In this document: piece by piece, positions 8,396 to 16,979 of the stretch | Position numbering within the stretch: the first letter of the stretch is position 1 | How the letters are laid out: each line of letters opens with the position of its first letter | NCBI RefSeq assembly: GCF_018224615.1 | Contig: NZ_JAGTUK010000003.1 | Coordinates: forward strand, 792,339-856,338 | Source of the DNA: Microbacterium paraoxydans | GTDB lineage: Bacteria > Actinomycetota > Actinomycetes > Actinomycetales > Microbacteriaceae | DNA length: 64,000 bases | Direction of reading: 5' to 3' | Position numbers and translations under genes: made by a program | Notes under the pieces: generated by a model | Told to the model about the DNA's origin: nothing | The model's database searches: none | Seen by the model: only the letters and a program-made list of their open reading frames with translations

Positions 8396-10354
8396 TCAGC
8401 GGATGTTGTTGTCGTGCCCGTGAGCGCCCGAGGGCAGCGTCGGGATCGACTTCTGCATCTGGACGAGGAACTCCACGTTGGAGTGCGTCTCCTTGAGCTT
8501 GCCGAGCACGACCTCGAGAGCCTGCTGCTGGTCGAGGCCCGCGAGGGCGCGACGCAGCTTCCAGGTGATCTTGACCTCGTCGGCCGAGAGCAGCATCTCC
8601 TCGCGGCGGGTGCTCGACGCGTTCACGTCGACCGCCGGGAAGATGCGCTTGTCGGCGAGGGCGCGCGACAGGCGCAGCTCGCTGTTGCCCGTGCCCTTGA
8701 ACTCCTCGAAGATCACCTCGTCCATCTTGGAGCCGGTCTCGACCAGCGCCGTGGCGAGGATCGTCAGCGAGCCGCCGTTCTCGATGTTGCGAGCCGCGCC
8801 AAAGAAGCGCTTCGGCGGGTACAGCGCCGACGCGTCGACGCCGCCCGTGAGCACGCGGCCGGACGCGGGCGCGGCGAGGTTGTAGGCACGGCCGAGGCGC
8901 GTGATCGAGTCGAGCAGGACGACCACGTCGCGGCCCAGCTCCACCAGGCGCTTGGCGCGCTCGATCGCCAGCTCGGCGACCGTGGTGTGGTCCTCGGCGG
9001 GACGGTCGAAGGTGGAGGCGATGACCTCGCCCTTCACCGAACGCTGCATGTCGGTGACCTCTTCGGGGCGCTCGTCGACGAGCACGACCATGAGGTGCAC
9101 CTCGGGGTTGTTCTGCGCGATCGCGTTGGCGATCTGCTGCAGGACGATGGTCTTGCCGGCCTTGGGCGGCGCGACGATCAGGCCGCGCTGGCCCTTGCCG
9201 ATCGGGGCGACCAGGTCGATGATGCGCTGCGTCAGCTTCTCCGGCGCGGTCTCCAGGCGGAGGCGCTCCTGCGGGTACAGCGGCGTGAGCTTGCCGAACT
9301 CCACGCGGGTCGCCGCGTCGTCGACCGAGAGGCCGTTGATCGAGTCGACCTTCACGAGCGCGTTGTACTTCTGGCGCCCCTGCTGCTCGCCCTCACGGGG
9401 CTGCTTGATGGAGCCGACGACCGCGTCGCCCTTGCGCAGGTTGTACTTCTTGACCTGGCCGAGCGAGACGTACACGTCGCTCGGACCGGCGAGGTACCCG
9501 GTGGTGCGCACGAACGCGTAGTTGTCGAGCACGTCGAGGATGCCCGCGATCGGGATCAGGACGTCGTCCTCGCCGATCTCGGTCTCGAACTCGTCGACCG
9601 GGGCGCCGCCACGACGCTTGTTGCGCTGACGGTTGCGGCCGTTGCCGTTCGCCTGCTCGTCGTCGGATGCGGCCTGCTGCTGCTCCTGGCCTCCACCCTG
9701 ACCGCGCCCGCGGTTGCGGTTGCGGCTCCGGCTGCGGCCACGGCCGCCCTGCTCCTCGCCGCCCTCGGCGTCGGAGGAGGAATCCTTGGACGGCGCGTCC
9801 TGACCGGCGTCGTCGCCGCTCTCGGCCGCCTCGGTCCGGCGGTTGCCGCGACCGTTGTTCTTGGGACGCTCGGCGCGCGCCTCCTCGCCCTTGGCGTCGT
9901 CGCCCTGCGGGGCGTTCTCCGCCGCGCCGCTCGCCGCGTCGGCGGGCGTCGATGCGGCAGACCCCTCGCCCTGCTCGGCGGCGGGTGCCTCGGACTCGGT
10001 CTTCTTGCTGCCGCGACGACCGCGGCCCGTCTTGGGCGCCTCCGCGGGGGCCTCGGCCGCAGCCGGTGCCTCGCTCGCTGCCGGAGCCTCCGTGGCCTCC
10101 GCGGCCGGGGCGTCGGCGTCGGCCTTCTTCGCCCGCGAGCGCCGCGGCGCCTTCGCCTTGGGGGCCGCGTCGGCGGAGTCGGCCTCCGCGGGAGCCGCGG
10201 CGGACTCCTCCGCGGGCTTCTCGGCCTTGGCGGCGGCGGTCGCCGTGGTCGCGCGGCGCGGAGCGCGCTTGCGCGCCGGTGCCGCCTCGGTGGTCTGGAC
10301 GGCTTCGGCCACCGGAGCAGCCTGATCGTTCTGGGTCTCGGAGAGGTTCTCCAC
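8396..10354 (-). CDS. rho: Transcription termination factor Rho with long N-terminal extension
   Basis: A 652-residue hexameric RNA-dependent ATPase/translocase. About 265 N-terminal residues are low-complexity, first Ala/Glu/Pro/Lys-rich, then an Arg/Asn/Gly-rich run ([23 protein letters not shown]). The Rho OB-fold RNA-binding domain follows, then the ATPase with Walker A PPKAGKT near residue 396, Walker B in VVLLDS, and a C-terminal secondary RNA site. Such insertions are typical of high-GC actinobacterial Rho. The GTG start was chosen because AAGGGAG lies 5 nt upstream; an in-frame ATG seven codons earlier lacks a site. The 163-nt gap to thrB upstream presumably holds its promoter and leader. 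Confidence 0.94.
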   Translation of the reverse strand: MENLSETQNDQAAPVAEAVQTTEAAPARKRAPRRATTATAAAKAEKPAEESAAAPAEADSADAAPKAKAPRRSRAKKADADAPAAEATEAPAASEAPAAAEAPAEAPKTGRGRRGSKKTESEAPAAEQGEGSAASTPADAASGAAENAPQGDDAKGEEARAERPKNNGRGNRRTEAAESGDDAGQDAPSKDSSSDAEGGEEQGGRGRSRSRNRNRGRGQGGGQEQQQAASDDEQANGNGRNRQRNKRRGGAPVDEFETEIGEDDVLIPIAGILDVLDNYAFVRTTGYLAGPSDVYVSLGQVKKYNLRKGDAVVGSIKQPREGEQQGRQKYNALVKVDSINGLSVDDAATRVEFGKLTPLYPQERLRLETAPEKLTQRIIDLVAPIGKGQRGLIVAPPKAGKTIVLQQIANAIAQNNPEVHLMVVLVDERPEEVTDMQRSVKGEVIASTFDRPAEDHTTVAELAIERAKRLVELGRDVVVLLDSITRLGRAYNLAAPASGRVLTGGVDASALYPPKRFFGAARNIENGGSLTILATALVETGSKMDEVIFEEFKGTGNSELRLSRALADKRIFPAVDVNASSTRREEMLLSADEVKITWKLRRALAGLDQQQALEVVLGKLKETHSNVEFLVQMQKSIPTLPSGAHGHDNNIR

Positions 10355-10517
10355 GAGTACTCCCTTATAGGTCATGGGATATGAGCGTGAACGCGCACAA
10401 CGGGTGCTGCGCACGATCGCACGGGCTGACGCTCGGCGCCAGCCAGCCTCGGCACTTGTGCCTCAGGGGTTTGCGTGCGGGTCTTGCAAGAGATGCAATG
10501 GGGCCAGATTCACGACG

Positions 10518-11486
10518 TTACGTGGAGCCCTCCGCTCGATCCCCCACTGTACCACCACGGACGTCGACGGCGAGCAGCAGCGCGTCCCACGGGGTGTCGG
10601 TCACCCGATTGGCCACCTCCACCGCGTCCTGACGGCTGCCCGGGCCGTCCGCGAGCACCAGCACGCTGGGCCCCGCGCCGGACACGACAGCGGCGAAGCC
10701 CGCCGCCCGCAGCGCCTGCACGAGCCGCTGCGTCTCGGGCATCGCCTCGGCGCGGTAGTCCTGATGCAGCCGGTCGGCCGTCGCGTCGAGCAGCAGCTCC
10801 GGGCTCTGCATGAGCGCCGCGACCAGCAGCGCGGAGCGCGACAGGTTGAACACCGCATCGGCTGTGGACACGTGCGGCGGCTGCAGCGACCGCGCCTGCG
10901 ACGTCGACATCGTGTACGCCGGCACGAGCACGAGCGGAGAGACGCCGCGGTGCACCAGCAGCTTCTTGTGCTGCGGCCCGTGCTCCCCCATCCACGCGAT
11001 CGTGAGACCGCCGAACAACGCCGGGGCGACGTTGTCGGGGTGACCCTCGATCTCCGTCGCGAGCCGGAGCAGGTCGGTGTCGCTCAGGTCGACGTCACCC
11101 TCCAGCAGCCCCTTCGCCGCCAGCACGCCCGCGGCGACCGCGGCACCGGAGGAGCCGAGACCACGGCCGTGCGGCACGCCGTTCTCCGCCACGATGCGCA
11201 GCCCGGGGACCGGCCGCCCCGCGTCCTCGAACACGTAGCCGATCGTGCGCACGATGAGGTTCGACGCGTCGCGCGGGATGTCCTCGGCGCCCGACCCGGT
11301 GACCTCGATCTCCAGCTCCCCGGCGGGCAGGGCCGTGACCTCGAGGCGGTCGTACACGCTGAGCGCCAGGCCGAGCGTGTCGAAGCCGGGGCCCAGGTTG
11401 GCGCTCGTCGCCGGCACCGTCACCTCGACCGTGCGACCCACGACCGACCGCTGCTCCTGGGGTGCCGGAGCCGCCACCGTGCTCAC
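10518..11486 (-). CDS. thrB: Homoserine kinase
   Basis: A 322-residue GHMP-family kinase that phosphorylates L-homoserine on the path to threonine. The GHMP ATP-binding motif GRGLGSSGAAVAAG lies near residues 105–115, preceded by the substrate-domain sequence VTVPATSANLGPGFDTLGLAL at the N-terminus. The C-terminal GHMP motif is GAGPSVLVLAD. It starts with GTG, overlapping the hom stop codon by 4 nt (GTGA). No threonine synthase gene (thrC) lies in the cluster, although related genomes often place it between hom and thrB, so it must be elsewhere. Confidence 0.94.
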   Translation of the reverse strand: MSTVAAPAPQEQRSVVGRTVEVTVPATSANLGPGFDTLGLALSVYDRLEVTALPAGELEIEVTGSGAEDIPRDASNLIVRTIGYVFEDAGRPVPGLRIVAENGVPHGRGLGSSGAAVAAGVLAAKGLLEGDVDLSDTDLLRLATEIEGHPDNVAPALFGGLTIAWMGEHGPQHKKLLVHRGVSPLVLVPAYTMSTSQARSLQPPHVSTADAVFNLSRSALLVAALMQSPELLLDATADRLHQDYRAEAMPETQRLVQALRAAGFAAVVSGAGPSVLVLADGPGSRQDAVEVANRVTDTPWDALLLAVDVRGGTVGDRAEGST

Positions 11487-12787
11487 TCGCCTTCCACCCG
11501 CAGGACGGACACCACGCGGGCCACCACGTCGCTGCCCGCGAGCACCTCGACCGTGTCGCTCAGCGCCTGCTCCGTCGCGCGGTGCGTGCCGATGATGAGG
11601 CGCGCGGTGGGCTCGTCCTCGCCCTCCACGGTCTGCACGACCGTGGCGACCGAGACACCGCCGTCGCTGAGGATCCCGGCGACCGTCGCAAGCACGCCCG
11701 GCGCGTCCGAGACTTCGAGCGTGATCTGGTAGCGGGTGGTGACGTGGCCGATCGGCACGACGGGCAGGTTGGCCCTGGTCGACTCACCGACGCCCACACC
11801 GCCCGCGATGTGACGACGCGCGGCCGAGACCACGTCGCCCAGCACGGCGGACGCCGTCTGCACGCCGCCCGCACCCGCACCGTAGAACATGAGCGAACCG
11901 GCGGCCTCCGCCTCCACGAACACGGCGTTGTTCGCCCCGTGCACGGAGGCGAGCGGGTGGCTGGCCGGCACCAGCGCCGGGTACACGCGCACCGAGATCG
12001 ACTCGGCACCGTTGGCCTCGATGCGCTCGCACACCGCGAGCAGCTTGATCACGAAGCCCGCCGCGCGCGCCTCCTCGATCATCGACGCGGTGATGGAGGT
12101 GATGCCCTCGAGGTGCACGGCGTCGAGCGGAACGGCGGTGTGGAACGCGAGGCTCGCGAGGATCGCCGCCTTCTGCGCCGCGTCGTATCCCTCGACGTCG
12201 GCCGTCGGGTCGGCCTCCGCGTAGCCGAGCCGCTGCGCGTCGGCGAGCACGTCGGCGAAGTCCGCGCCCTCGGTGTCCATCCGGTCGAGGATGTAGTTCG
12301 TCGTACCGTTCACGATGCCCATGATGCGCACCACGCGGTCGCCGGCGAGCGAATCGCGCAGCGGGCGGATGATCGGGATCGCCCCGGCAGCCGCCGCCTC
12401 GTAGTAGACCGACGCGCCGACCCGGTCGGCCGCCTCGAACAGCTCGGGGCCGTGGGTCGCGAGCAGCGCCTTGTTGGCCGTGACGACGTCGGCACCGGAG
12501 CCGATGGCCTGCAGGATGTTCGTGCGCGCCGGCTCGATGCCGCCGATCAGCTCGATCACGATGTCGGCGCCCAGGATGAGCGACTCCGCGTCGGTGGTGA
12601 ACAGCTCCTTCGGCAGCTCGACGTCGCGCGGCGCGTCCACGTCGCGCACCGCGATGCCCGCGAGCTCGAGCGCGGCTCCCGCGCGGTCGGCGAGCTCGTC
12701 GCCGTGGCGCAGCAGCAGGGCCGCCACCTGGGAGCCGACCGCTCCGGCGCCCAGCAGCGCCACACGAAGTCGTCGGTAGTCAGTCAT
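11483..12787 (-). CDS. hom: Homoserine dehydrogenase
   Basis: A 434-residue NAD(P)H-dependent enzyme that converts aspartate semialdehyde to homoserine, the branch point to threonine and methionine. The Rossmann motif is VALLGAGAVGSQVA at residues 8–21, followed by the catalytic core (ATDVEGYDA-like segment is ADPTADVEGYDA, and NGTTNYIL). The C-terminal ACT domain (about 350–425; LEVSDAPGVLATVAGIL) is the usual site of threonine feedback inhibition. The start has a GAAGGAG site 6 nt upstream. It sits 22 nt after lysA and overlaps thrB, so lysA–hom–thrB read as one operon. Confidence 0.95.
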   Translation of the reverse strand: MTDYRRLRVALLGAGAVGSQVAALLLRHGDELADRAGAALELAGIAVRDVDAPRDVELPKELFTTDAESLILGADIVIELIGGIEPARTNILQAIGSGADVVTANKALLATHGPELFEAADRVGASVYYEAAAAGAIPIIRPLRDSLAGDRVVRIMGIVNGTTNYILDRMDTEGADFADVLADAQRLGYAEADPTADVEGYDAAQKAAILASLAFHTAVPLDAVHLEGITSITASMIEEARAAGFVIKLLAVCERIEANGAESISVRVYPALVPASHPLASVHGANNAVFVEAEAAGSLMFYGAGAGGVQTASAVLGDVVSAARRHIAGGVGVGESTRANLPVVPIGHVTTRYQITLEVSDAPGVLATVAGILSDGGVSVATVVQTVEGEDEPTARLIIGTHRATEQALSDTVEVLAGSDVVARVVSVLRVEGE

Positions 12788-12809
12788 GCGTGCTCCTTCA
12801 GGGGGTGGG

Positions 12810-14228
12810 TCATCGGTCTCCCTCGGGGGCGTTCGCCCCGTCGATGCCCGCGTCGCGGGCCAGCAGGTCGTCGACGGTCTCGCCGCGGACGATGACCCGC
12901 GAGCGGCCGTCGCGCACCGCGACGATCGGCGGTCGCGGGACGTGGTTGTAGTTGCTCGACAGCGACGCGCAGTAGGCGCCCGTCGCCGGTACGGCCAGCA
13001 GGTCGCCCGGCGCGAGGTCGGCGGGCAGGTACTCGTGGTCGACGACGATGTCGCCCGACTCGCAGTGCTTGCCGACCACCCGGCTGAGCTGCGGCTCGCC
13101 CTCACCCGTGCGCGATGCGAGCCGGGCCGAGTAGCTGGCGCCGTACAGCGCGGTGCGGGCGTTGTCGCTCATGCCGCCGTCCACGCTCACGTAGCGGCGG
13201 GTGGCTCCCGAGGCGATCGTCACGTCCTTCGTGGTGCCGACCTCGTACAGCGTCACCCCGGCCGTGCCGATGATGGCGCGACCGGGCTCGAAGGACAGCG
13301 CCGGCACGGGGATGCCCCGGGCGGCACACCCCTCGGCGACCGCGGCGACGATGGCGCCCGCGAGCTCGTCGATCGGCGTGGGGTCGTCGACGCGGGTGTA
13401 TGCGATGCCGAAGCCGCCGCCGAGGTTGAGCTGTGGCACGGGTCCGTGCTCCAGGAGGGCCGCGTGCAGCTCGAGCACCCGCGACGCGGACTCCCGGAAC
13501 CCCGCGACACCGAAGATCTGCGAGCCGATGTGGCAGTGCAGGCCCGCGAACTCGAGCCCCGGGATCTCGCGGATGCGCGCCACCGCGACCTCGGCCTCCG
13601 CGAGCGGGAAGCCGAACTTCTGGTCCTCGTGCGCGGTGGCGAGGAAGTCGTGGGTCTCGGCGTGCACGCCGCTGATGACCCGCACCATCACGCGCTGCAC
13701 CGCGTCGGTGCGGGCCGTGATCGCCGCGAGGCGCTCGATCTCGATGGCGCTGTCGACCACGATCGTGCCGACGCCCACCTCCACGGCGCGCTCGAGCTCG
13801 GCGACCGACTTGTTGTTGCCGTGGAAGCCGAGCGAAGCGGGCGCGACACCGGCGGCCAGAGCCACCGCGAGTTCGCCGCCCGTGCAGACGTCGACCCGCA
13901 GCCCCTCGTCGACGACCCAGCGGGCCACCGTGGTGCTCAAGAACGCCTTGCCCGCGTAGTACACCTGGGCCGTCGTGCCGTGCTCGGCCGCCGCCCTGTC
14001 GAACGCCGTCCGGAAGGCGCGGGCCCTGGTGCGGACCTCATCCTCGTCGAGCACCAGCAGCGGAGTGCCGTAGGTGCGGGCGAGCTCGGTGGCCCGGGCG
14101 CCGGCGACCACGAGCGCTCCGTCGTCGTCTCGCGTGGCCGAGGCCGGCCAGACACCGCTCGCGAGATCGTTCGGGTCATCGGGGACGAGGAGCCATTCCG
14201 GGGCGAGCGAGTCGGCAGGAGCAAGCAC
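12810..14228 (-). CDS. lysA: Diaminopimelate decarboxylase
   Basis: A PLP-dependent fold-type III decarboxylase of about 472 residues that converts meso-diaminopimelate to L-lysine. The PLP lysine is in VYYAGKAFLS near residue 91. The phosphate-binding glycine loop appears as NLGGGFGIAY, and the second active site Cys/Asp region as VVGKHCESGDIV. The start is uncertain: the GTG used here lacks a good ribosome-binding site, and an in-frame GTG 14 codons upstream is also possible. A TAGAAT -10 box sits about 57 nt upstream. The gene heads the lysA–hom–thrB operon. Confidence 0.92.
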   Translation of the reverse strand: MLAPADSLAPEWLLVPDDPNDLASGVWPASATRDDDGALVVAGARATELARTYGTPLLVLDEDEVRTRARAFRTAFDRAAAEHGTTAQVYYAGKAFLSTTVARWVVDEGLRVDVCTGGELAVALAAGVAPASLGFHGNNKSVAELERAVEVGVGTIVVDSAIEIERLAAITARTDAVQRVMVRVISGVHAETHDFLATAHEDQKFGFPLAEAEVAVARIREIPGLEFAGLHCHIGSQIFGVAGFRESASRVLELHAALLEHGPVPQLNLGGGFGIAYTRVDDPTPIDELAGAIVAAVAEGCAARGIPVPALSFEPGRAIIGTAGVTLYEVGTTKDVTIASGATRRYVSVDGGMSDNARTALYGASYSARLASRTGEGEPQLSRVVGKHCESGDIVVDHEYLPADLAPGDLLAVPATGAYCASLSSNYNHVPRPPIVAVRDGRSRVIVRGETVDDLLARDAGIDGANAPEGDR

Positions 14229-14284
14229 GGAGCACCAATCGTGGGTCGGGTCTCGGGCGGGAGGGCGCACATCGAGTTGCCCCG

Positions 14285-14290
14285 ATTCTA
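14285..14290 (-). promoter_or_regulatory. Putative -10 box of the lysA–hom–thrB operon
   Basis: Read on the minus strand this is TAGAAT, a good match to the actinobacterial TANNNT consensus, with transcription expected to begin near 14278. A matching -35 box is not obvious. It is the only strong -10-like sequence in the 150-nt gap between lysA and the divergent yihY-like gene. Confidence 0.5.
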
Positions 14291-14364
14291 GGGCAACGCC
14301 CGCGCCGCCCTGCGCACGGTGACGGCCCGCGTCAACCCCCCTCCGGCCGCTCGTGAGCCCCTCC

Positions 14365-14370
14365 TATGGT
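14365..14370 (+). promoter_or_regulatory. Putative -10 box for leaderless transcription of the BrkB/YihY gene
   Basis: TATGGT lies exactly 6 nt before the GTG start codon, so the transcript would begin at or next to the start codon. No ribosome-binding site is present. The same 6-nt spacing recurs at other genes in this window. Confidence 0.5.
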
Positions 14371-14376
14371 GGGTCT

Positions 14377-15459
14377 GTGGCAGACACGGACGCATCAGCA
14401 GACCAGACCCGATCCGGCAGCCAGGCGAAGCCGGGACTCGTCGCGCGCCTCACCGGGCCGATCATCGCCTGGGCGCTCGCGCGCCGGCCCGTGCGCGCCG
14501 CGCTGCTCTACTCCGAGCGCCGCGGCCCGATGCTCGCCGACAGCGTGACCTACCGTGCGCTGTTCAGCGTGTTCGCCGGCGTGCTCCTCGGCTTCTCGAT
14601 CGCGGCCCTGTGGCTCGCGGGCAACCCGGATGCCTGGCGCGCGATCATCGAGGCGGTGCAGGCAGCGGTCCCGGGGCTCATCGGCAAGGACGGCGCCATC
14701 GACCCGAAGGATCTGCGTGCACCGGCGTCGCTGTCCATCGCGGGACTGGTCTCCCTGGTCGCACTGATCGGTGCGGCGCTCGGGGCGATCGGCTCGCTGC
14801 GCACCGCCATCCGCGTGATCGCCGGCACGGTGCAGTCCGACATCCTCTGGATCTGGGTGATCGTGCGCAACCTGCTCCTCGGACTCGGCATCGGCGTGGC
14901 GTTCGTGCTCGCCGCCGGGCTGACCTTCGTCGGGCAGCTCGGGGCCACGTGGGTCGCCGAGCTCCTGGGCCTGCCCTCCGATTCCCCCGTGGTCGCCGTG
15001 GCGGTGCGCGTGCTGTCGCTCCTCATCGTGTTCGCGCTCGATGCCGCACTCATCGTCGGGGCGTTCCTGCTGCTGTCCGGGGTGCGCCCTGCCGCCCAGT
15101 CGCTGTGGGCGGGTGCACTGCTCGGCGCCTTCGGGCTGATCGTGCTGCAGGAGCTGTCCGGCCTGTTCGTGGGCGGCGCGACCAGCAACCCGCTCCTGGC
15201 GTCGTTCGCCTCGCTGCTGGCGCTGCTGATCTGGCTGAACCTGTCGACCCAGGTGATCCTGGTGGCCTGCGCCTACATCGTCACGGCCGAGGAGGAGCGC
15301 AAGGACCGGCTGCACGAGCGGTTCGGCGCACGGACGTTCGTGCAGCGTCGGCTGCAGCGCGCCGAGGTGGACCTGCAGGTCGCGACCGCGGAGCTGCGCG
15401 AGGCGCAGCGGGCCGCGGCGGAGGAGAGCGGGACGGGCACCGCGCGCGACGACGACTGA
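14377..15459 (+). CDS. YihY/BrkB-family membrane protein
   Basis: A 360-residue integral membrane protein of the YihY/virulence-factor BrkB family, long confused with RNase BN. About six transmembrane segments are seen, including LFSVFAGVLLGFSIAALWL, SIAGLVSLVALIGAALGAIG, LLLGLGIGVAFVLAAGLTF and a late LLALLIWLNLSTQVILVACAYI block typical of the family. A charged cytoplasmic tail rich in Glu/Arg/Ala is likely helical. Function in the family is unresolved (a transporter or flippase role has been suggested). The GTG start is supported by a -10 box 6 nt upstream rather than by a ribosome-binding site. Confidence 0.85.
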   Translation: MADTDASADQTRSGSQAKPGLVARLTGPIIAWALARRPVRAALLYSERRGPMLADSVTYRALFSVFAGVLLGFSIAALWLAGNPDAWRAIIEAVQAAVPGLIGKDGAIDPKDLRAPASLSIAGLVSLVALIGAALGAIGSLRTAIRVIAGTVQSDILWIWVIVRNLLLGLGIGVAFVLAAGLTFVGQLGATWVAELLGLPSDSPVVAVAVRVLSLLIVFALDAALIVGAFLLLSGVRPAAQSLWAGALLGAFGLIVLQELSGLFVGGATSNPLLASFASLLALLIWLNLSTQVILVACAYIVTAEEERKDRLHERFGARTFVQRRLQRAEVDLQVATAELREAQRAAAEESGTGTARDDD

Positions 15460-15472
15460 CGTCGCGGGCCTT

Positions 15473-15504
15473 GTTGTGACCAGAACTGGTAGTTTGGTCA
15501 CAAC
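15473..15504. promoter_or_regulatory. Perfect 10-bp inverted repeat, probable TetR operator
   Basis: Two perfect 10-bp arms (GTTGTGACCA and its complement) are separated by 12 nt. The spacer itself contains a small AACT/AGTT inverted repeat. The element lies in the 57-nt gap before a hydrolase–TetR–hydrolase operon, 12 nt before the first start codon. It is the natural candidate for autoregulation by the TetR protein encoded two genes downstream. Confidence 0.75.
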
Positions 15505-15516
15505 GAGAGGACGCGC

Positions 15517-16404
15517 ATGACCCCCACGCGGACCCGCATCCCCCTCCCCGGCGCCGAGGTGTCGGTCTGTGAATGGACGCCGGCGCACGAGTCCGGCATC
15601 CCCGTGCTGCTGCTGCACGGCGGAGGGGCCGACAGCGCCGAGCTCTCCTGGGGCGGCATCGGCCCGCAGCTCGCGGCCGCGGGGCACCGGGTGATCGCGC
15701 CCGACCACCCCGGCTTCGGTCGCAGCCCCCGTCCGACGTGGAGGATCACGCAGGAACGGCTCGTGCAGTACGTGGGCGAGCTCGAGGACGCGCTGGGACT
15801 CGACGACTACGCGATCGCCGGGCTGTCCCTCGGCGGCGGCCTCACCCTCGGCCACCTCATCGACCGACCGGACCGGGCTCGTGCGGCCGCTCTGCTCGGC
15901 TGCTACGGCGTGATGCCGCGCCTCGCCGACGGACCGACCGGCGCCCTCACCCACTTCTCCACCTTCCTGCTGCTGCGCGCGGGACTGCTCTCCGCGATGA
16001 CGCGCTCCTACGCCCGCAACGCCTCCGCGATGGAGAAGGGCCTGACCGAGCTGGTCCGCACCCCCGACGCGCGCACTCCCGAGCTCGTCGAGGCCGTGCT
16101 CACCGAGGCGGCGTCGGGCACCGGGCTCGCCACGTTCGGAGAGTGGCAGCGCGACCAGGTGCGATGGAACCGTCTGCGCACGGTCTACACCGAGCGCCTG
16201 CCCTCGGTGCACACCCCCACACTGCTGGTGCACGGCGACCGCGACTCCGGCGTGCCGCTCGCCCGCATCCGCACGGCCGCGGGCCTGCTGCCCGACTCCC
16301 GCCTGGTCGTGGTTCCCGGCGCCGGCCACTGGGTGCAGCGGGATCGCCCCGACGTCGTGACCTCGGCCCTGCTCGAACACCTCGACCGGAACGCGCATGC
16401 CTAG
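15517..16404 (+). CDS. Alpha/beta hydrolase
   Basis: A 295-residue cytoplasmic hydrolase of the alpha/beta fold. The oxyanion region is LLLHGGGAD, and the nucleophile elbow GLSLGG places the catalytic serine at about residue 104. The late HGDRDSG block supplies the acid and GAGHWVQ the catalytic histidine near residue 271. A helical cap lies between about 125 and 215. The substrate cannot be told; esters or C–C bond cleavage products of ring-type compounds are both possible. It is the first gene of a unit with a TetR regulator and a second hydrolase, with an inverted-repeat operator just upstream. Confidence 0.88.
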   Translation: MTPTRTRIPLPGAEVSVCEWTPAHESGIPVLLLHGGGADSAELSWGGIGPQLAAAGHRVIAPDHPGFGRSPRPTWRITQERLVQYVGELEDALGLDDYAIAGLSLGGGLTLGHLIDRPDRARAAALLGCYGVMPRLADGPTGALTHFSTFLLLRAGLLSAMTRSYARNASAMEKGLTELVRTPDARTPELVEAVLTEAASGTGLATFGEWQRDQVRWNRLRTVYTERLPSVHTPTLLVHGDRDSGVPLARIRTAAGLLPDSRLVVVPGAGHWVQRDRPDVVTSALLEHLDRNAHA

Positions 16405-16978
16405 ACCGCTCGTCCCCTACCGCCGCGACCGCATCCTCGACGCGGCCGAGCGACTCGTGCTCGCGCGCGGGTTCGACGCCATGAGCGTCGCCGCGGTCGC
16501 GGAGGACGCCGGGATCGCGAAGGGCGCCGTGTACCGCGAGTTCGCGTCCAAGCGCGACGTGCTCGACGCCGTGCTACAACGCGGCAACGCCCGGATCGCC
16601 GCGCGCGTGGAACAGGAGCTGGGCGTGCACCCTTCCCTGTCCGCCGCGTATCGGGCGACCGCGCGCGCCCTGCTCGACGACGAGCTGATGACCGCGGCCT
16701 TCCTGGACGACACGGGAGTGCTCGGCGCACACGTCGCGGACGAGCAGGGCGGGCGCTACCGGGAGCGGCACGAGCGCGTGATCGCGTGGGTGCGGGAGCT
16801 GCAACGGCGCGGGCTGGTTTCGACCGACGTCGCGCCAGAACCCCTCGCGCTCGCCCTGTCGAGCGCGACCATCGGCCTGTTGTCCGCCGCGCGGCTGCTC
16901 GGCCCGCTGGACCGGGATCGGCTGGAGAGCACGATCGACACCATCGGCCGCATGGCGGCCACGTTCGAGAGGGAGTGA
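16397..16978 (+). CDS. TetR-family transcriptional regulator
   Basis: A 193-residue repressor-type protein. The N-terminal helix-turn-helix (about residues 10–55) shows the TetR pattern: RILDAAERLVLARGFDAMSV, then VAEDAGIAKGAVYREFASKRDVL. The C-terminal ligand domain is helical and unrecognised. The gene starts inside the end of the preceding hydrolase gene (8-nt overlap) and is followed by another hydrolase, so it probably controls this small operon through the palindrome ahead of it. The inducing ligand is unknown, but it is plausibly a substrate or product of the flanking hydrolases. Confidence 0.9.
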   Translation: MPRPLVPYRRDRILDAAERLVLARGFDAMSVAAVAEDAGIAKGAVYREFASKRDVLDAVLQRGNARIAARVEQELGVHPSLSAAYRATARALLDDELMTAAFLDDTGVLGAHVADEQGGRYRERHERVIAWVRELQRRGLVSTDVAPEPLALALSSATIGLLSAARLLGPLDRDRLESTIDTIGRMAATFERE

Positions 16979-16979
16979 C

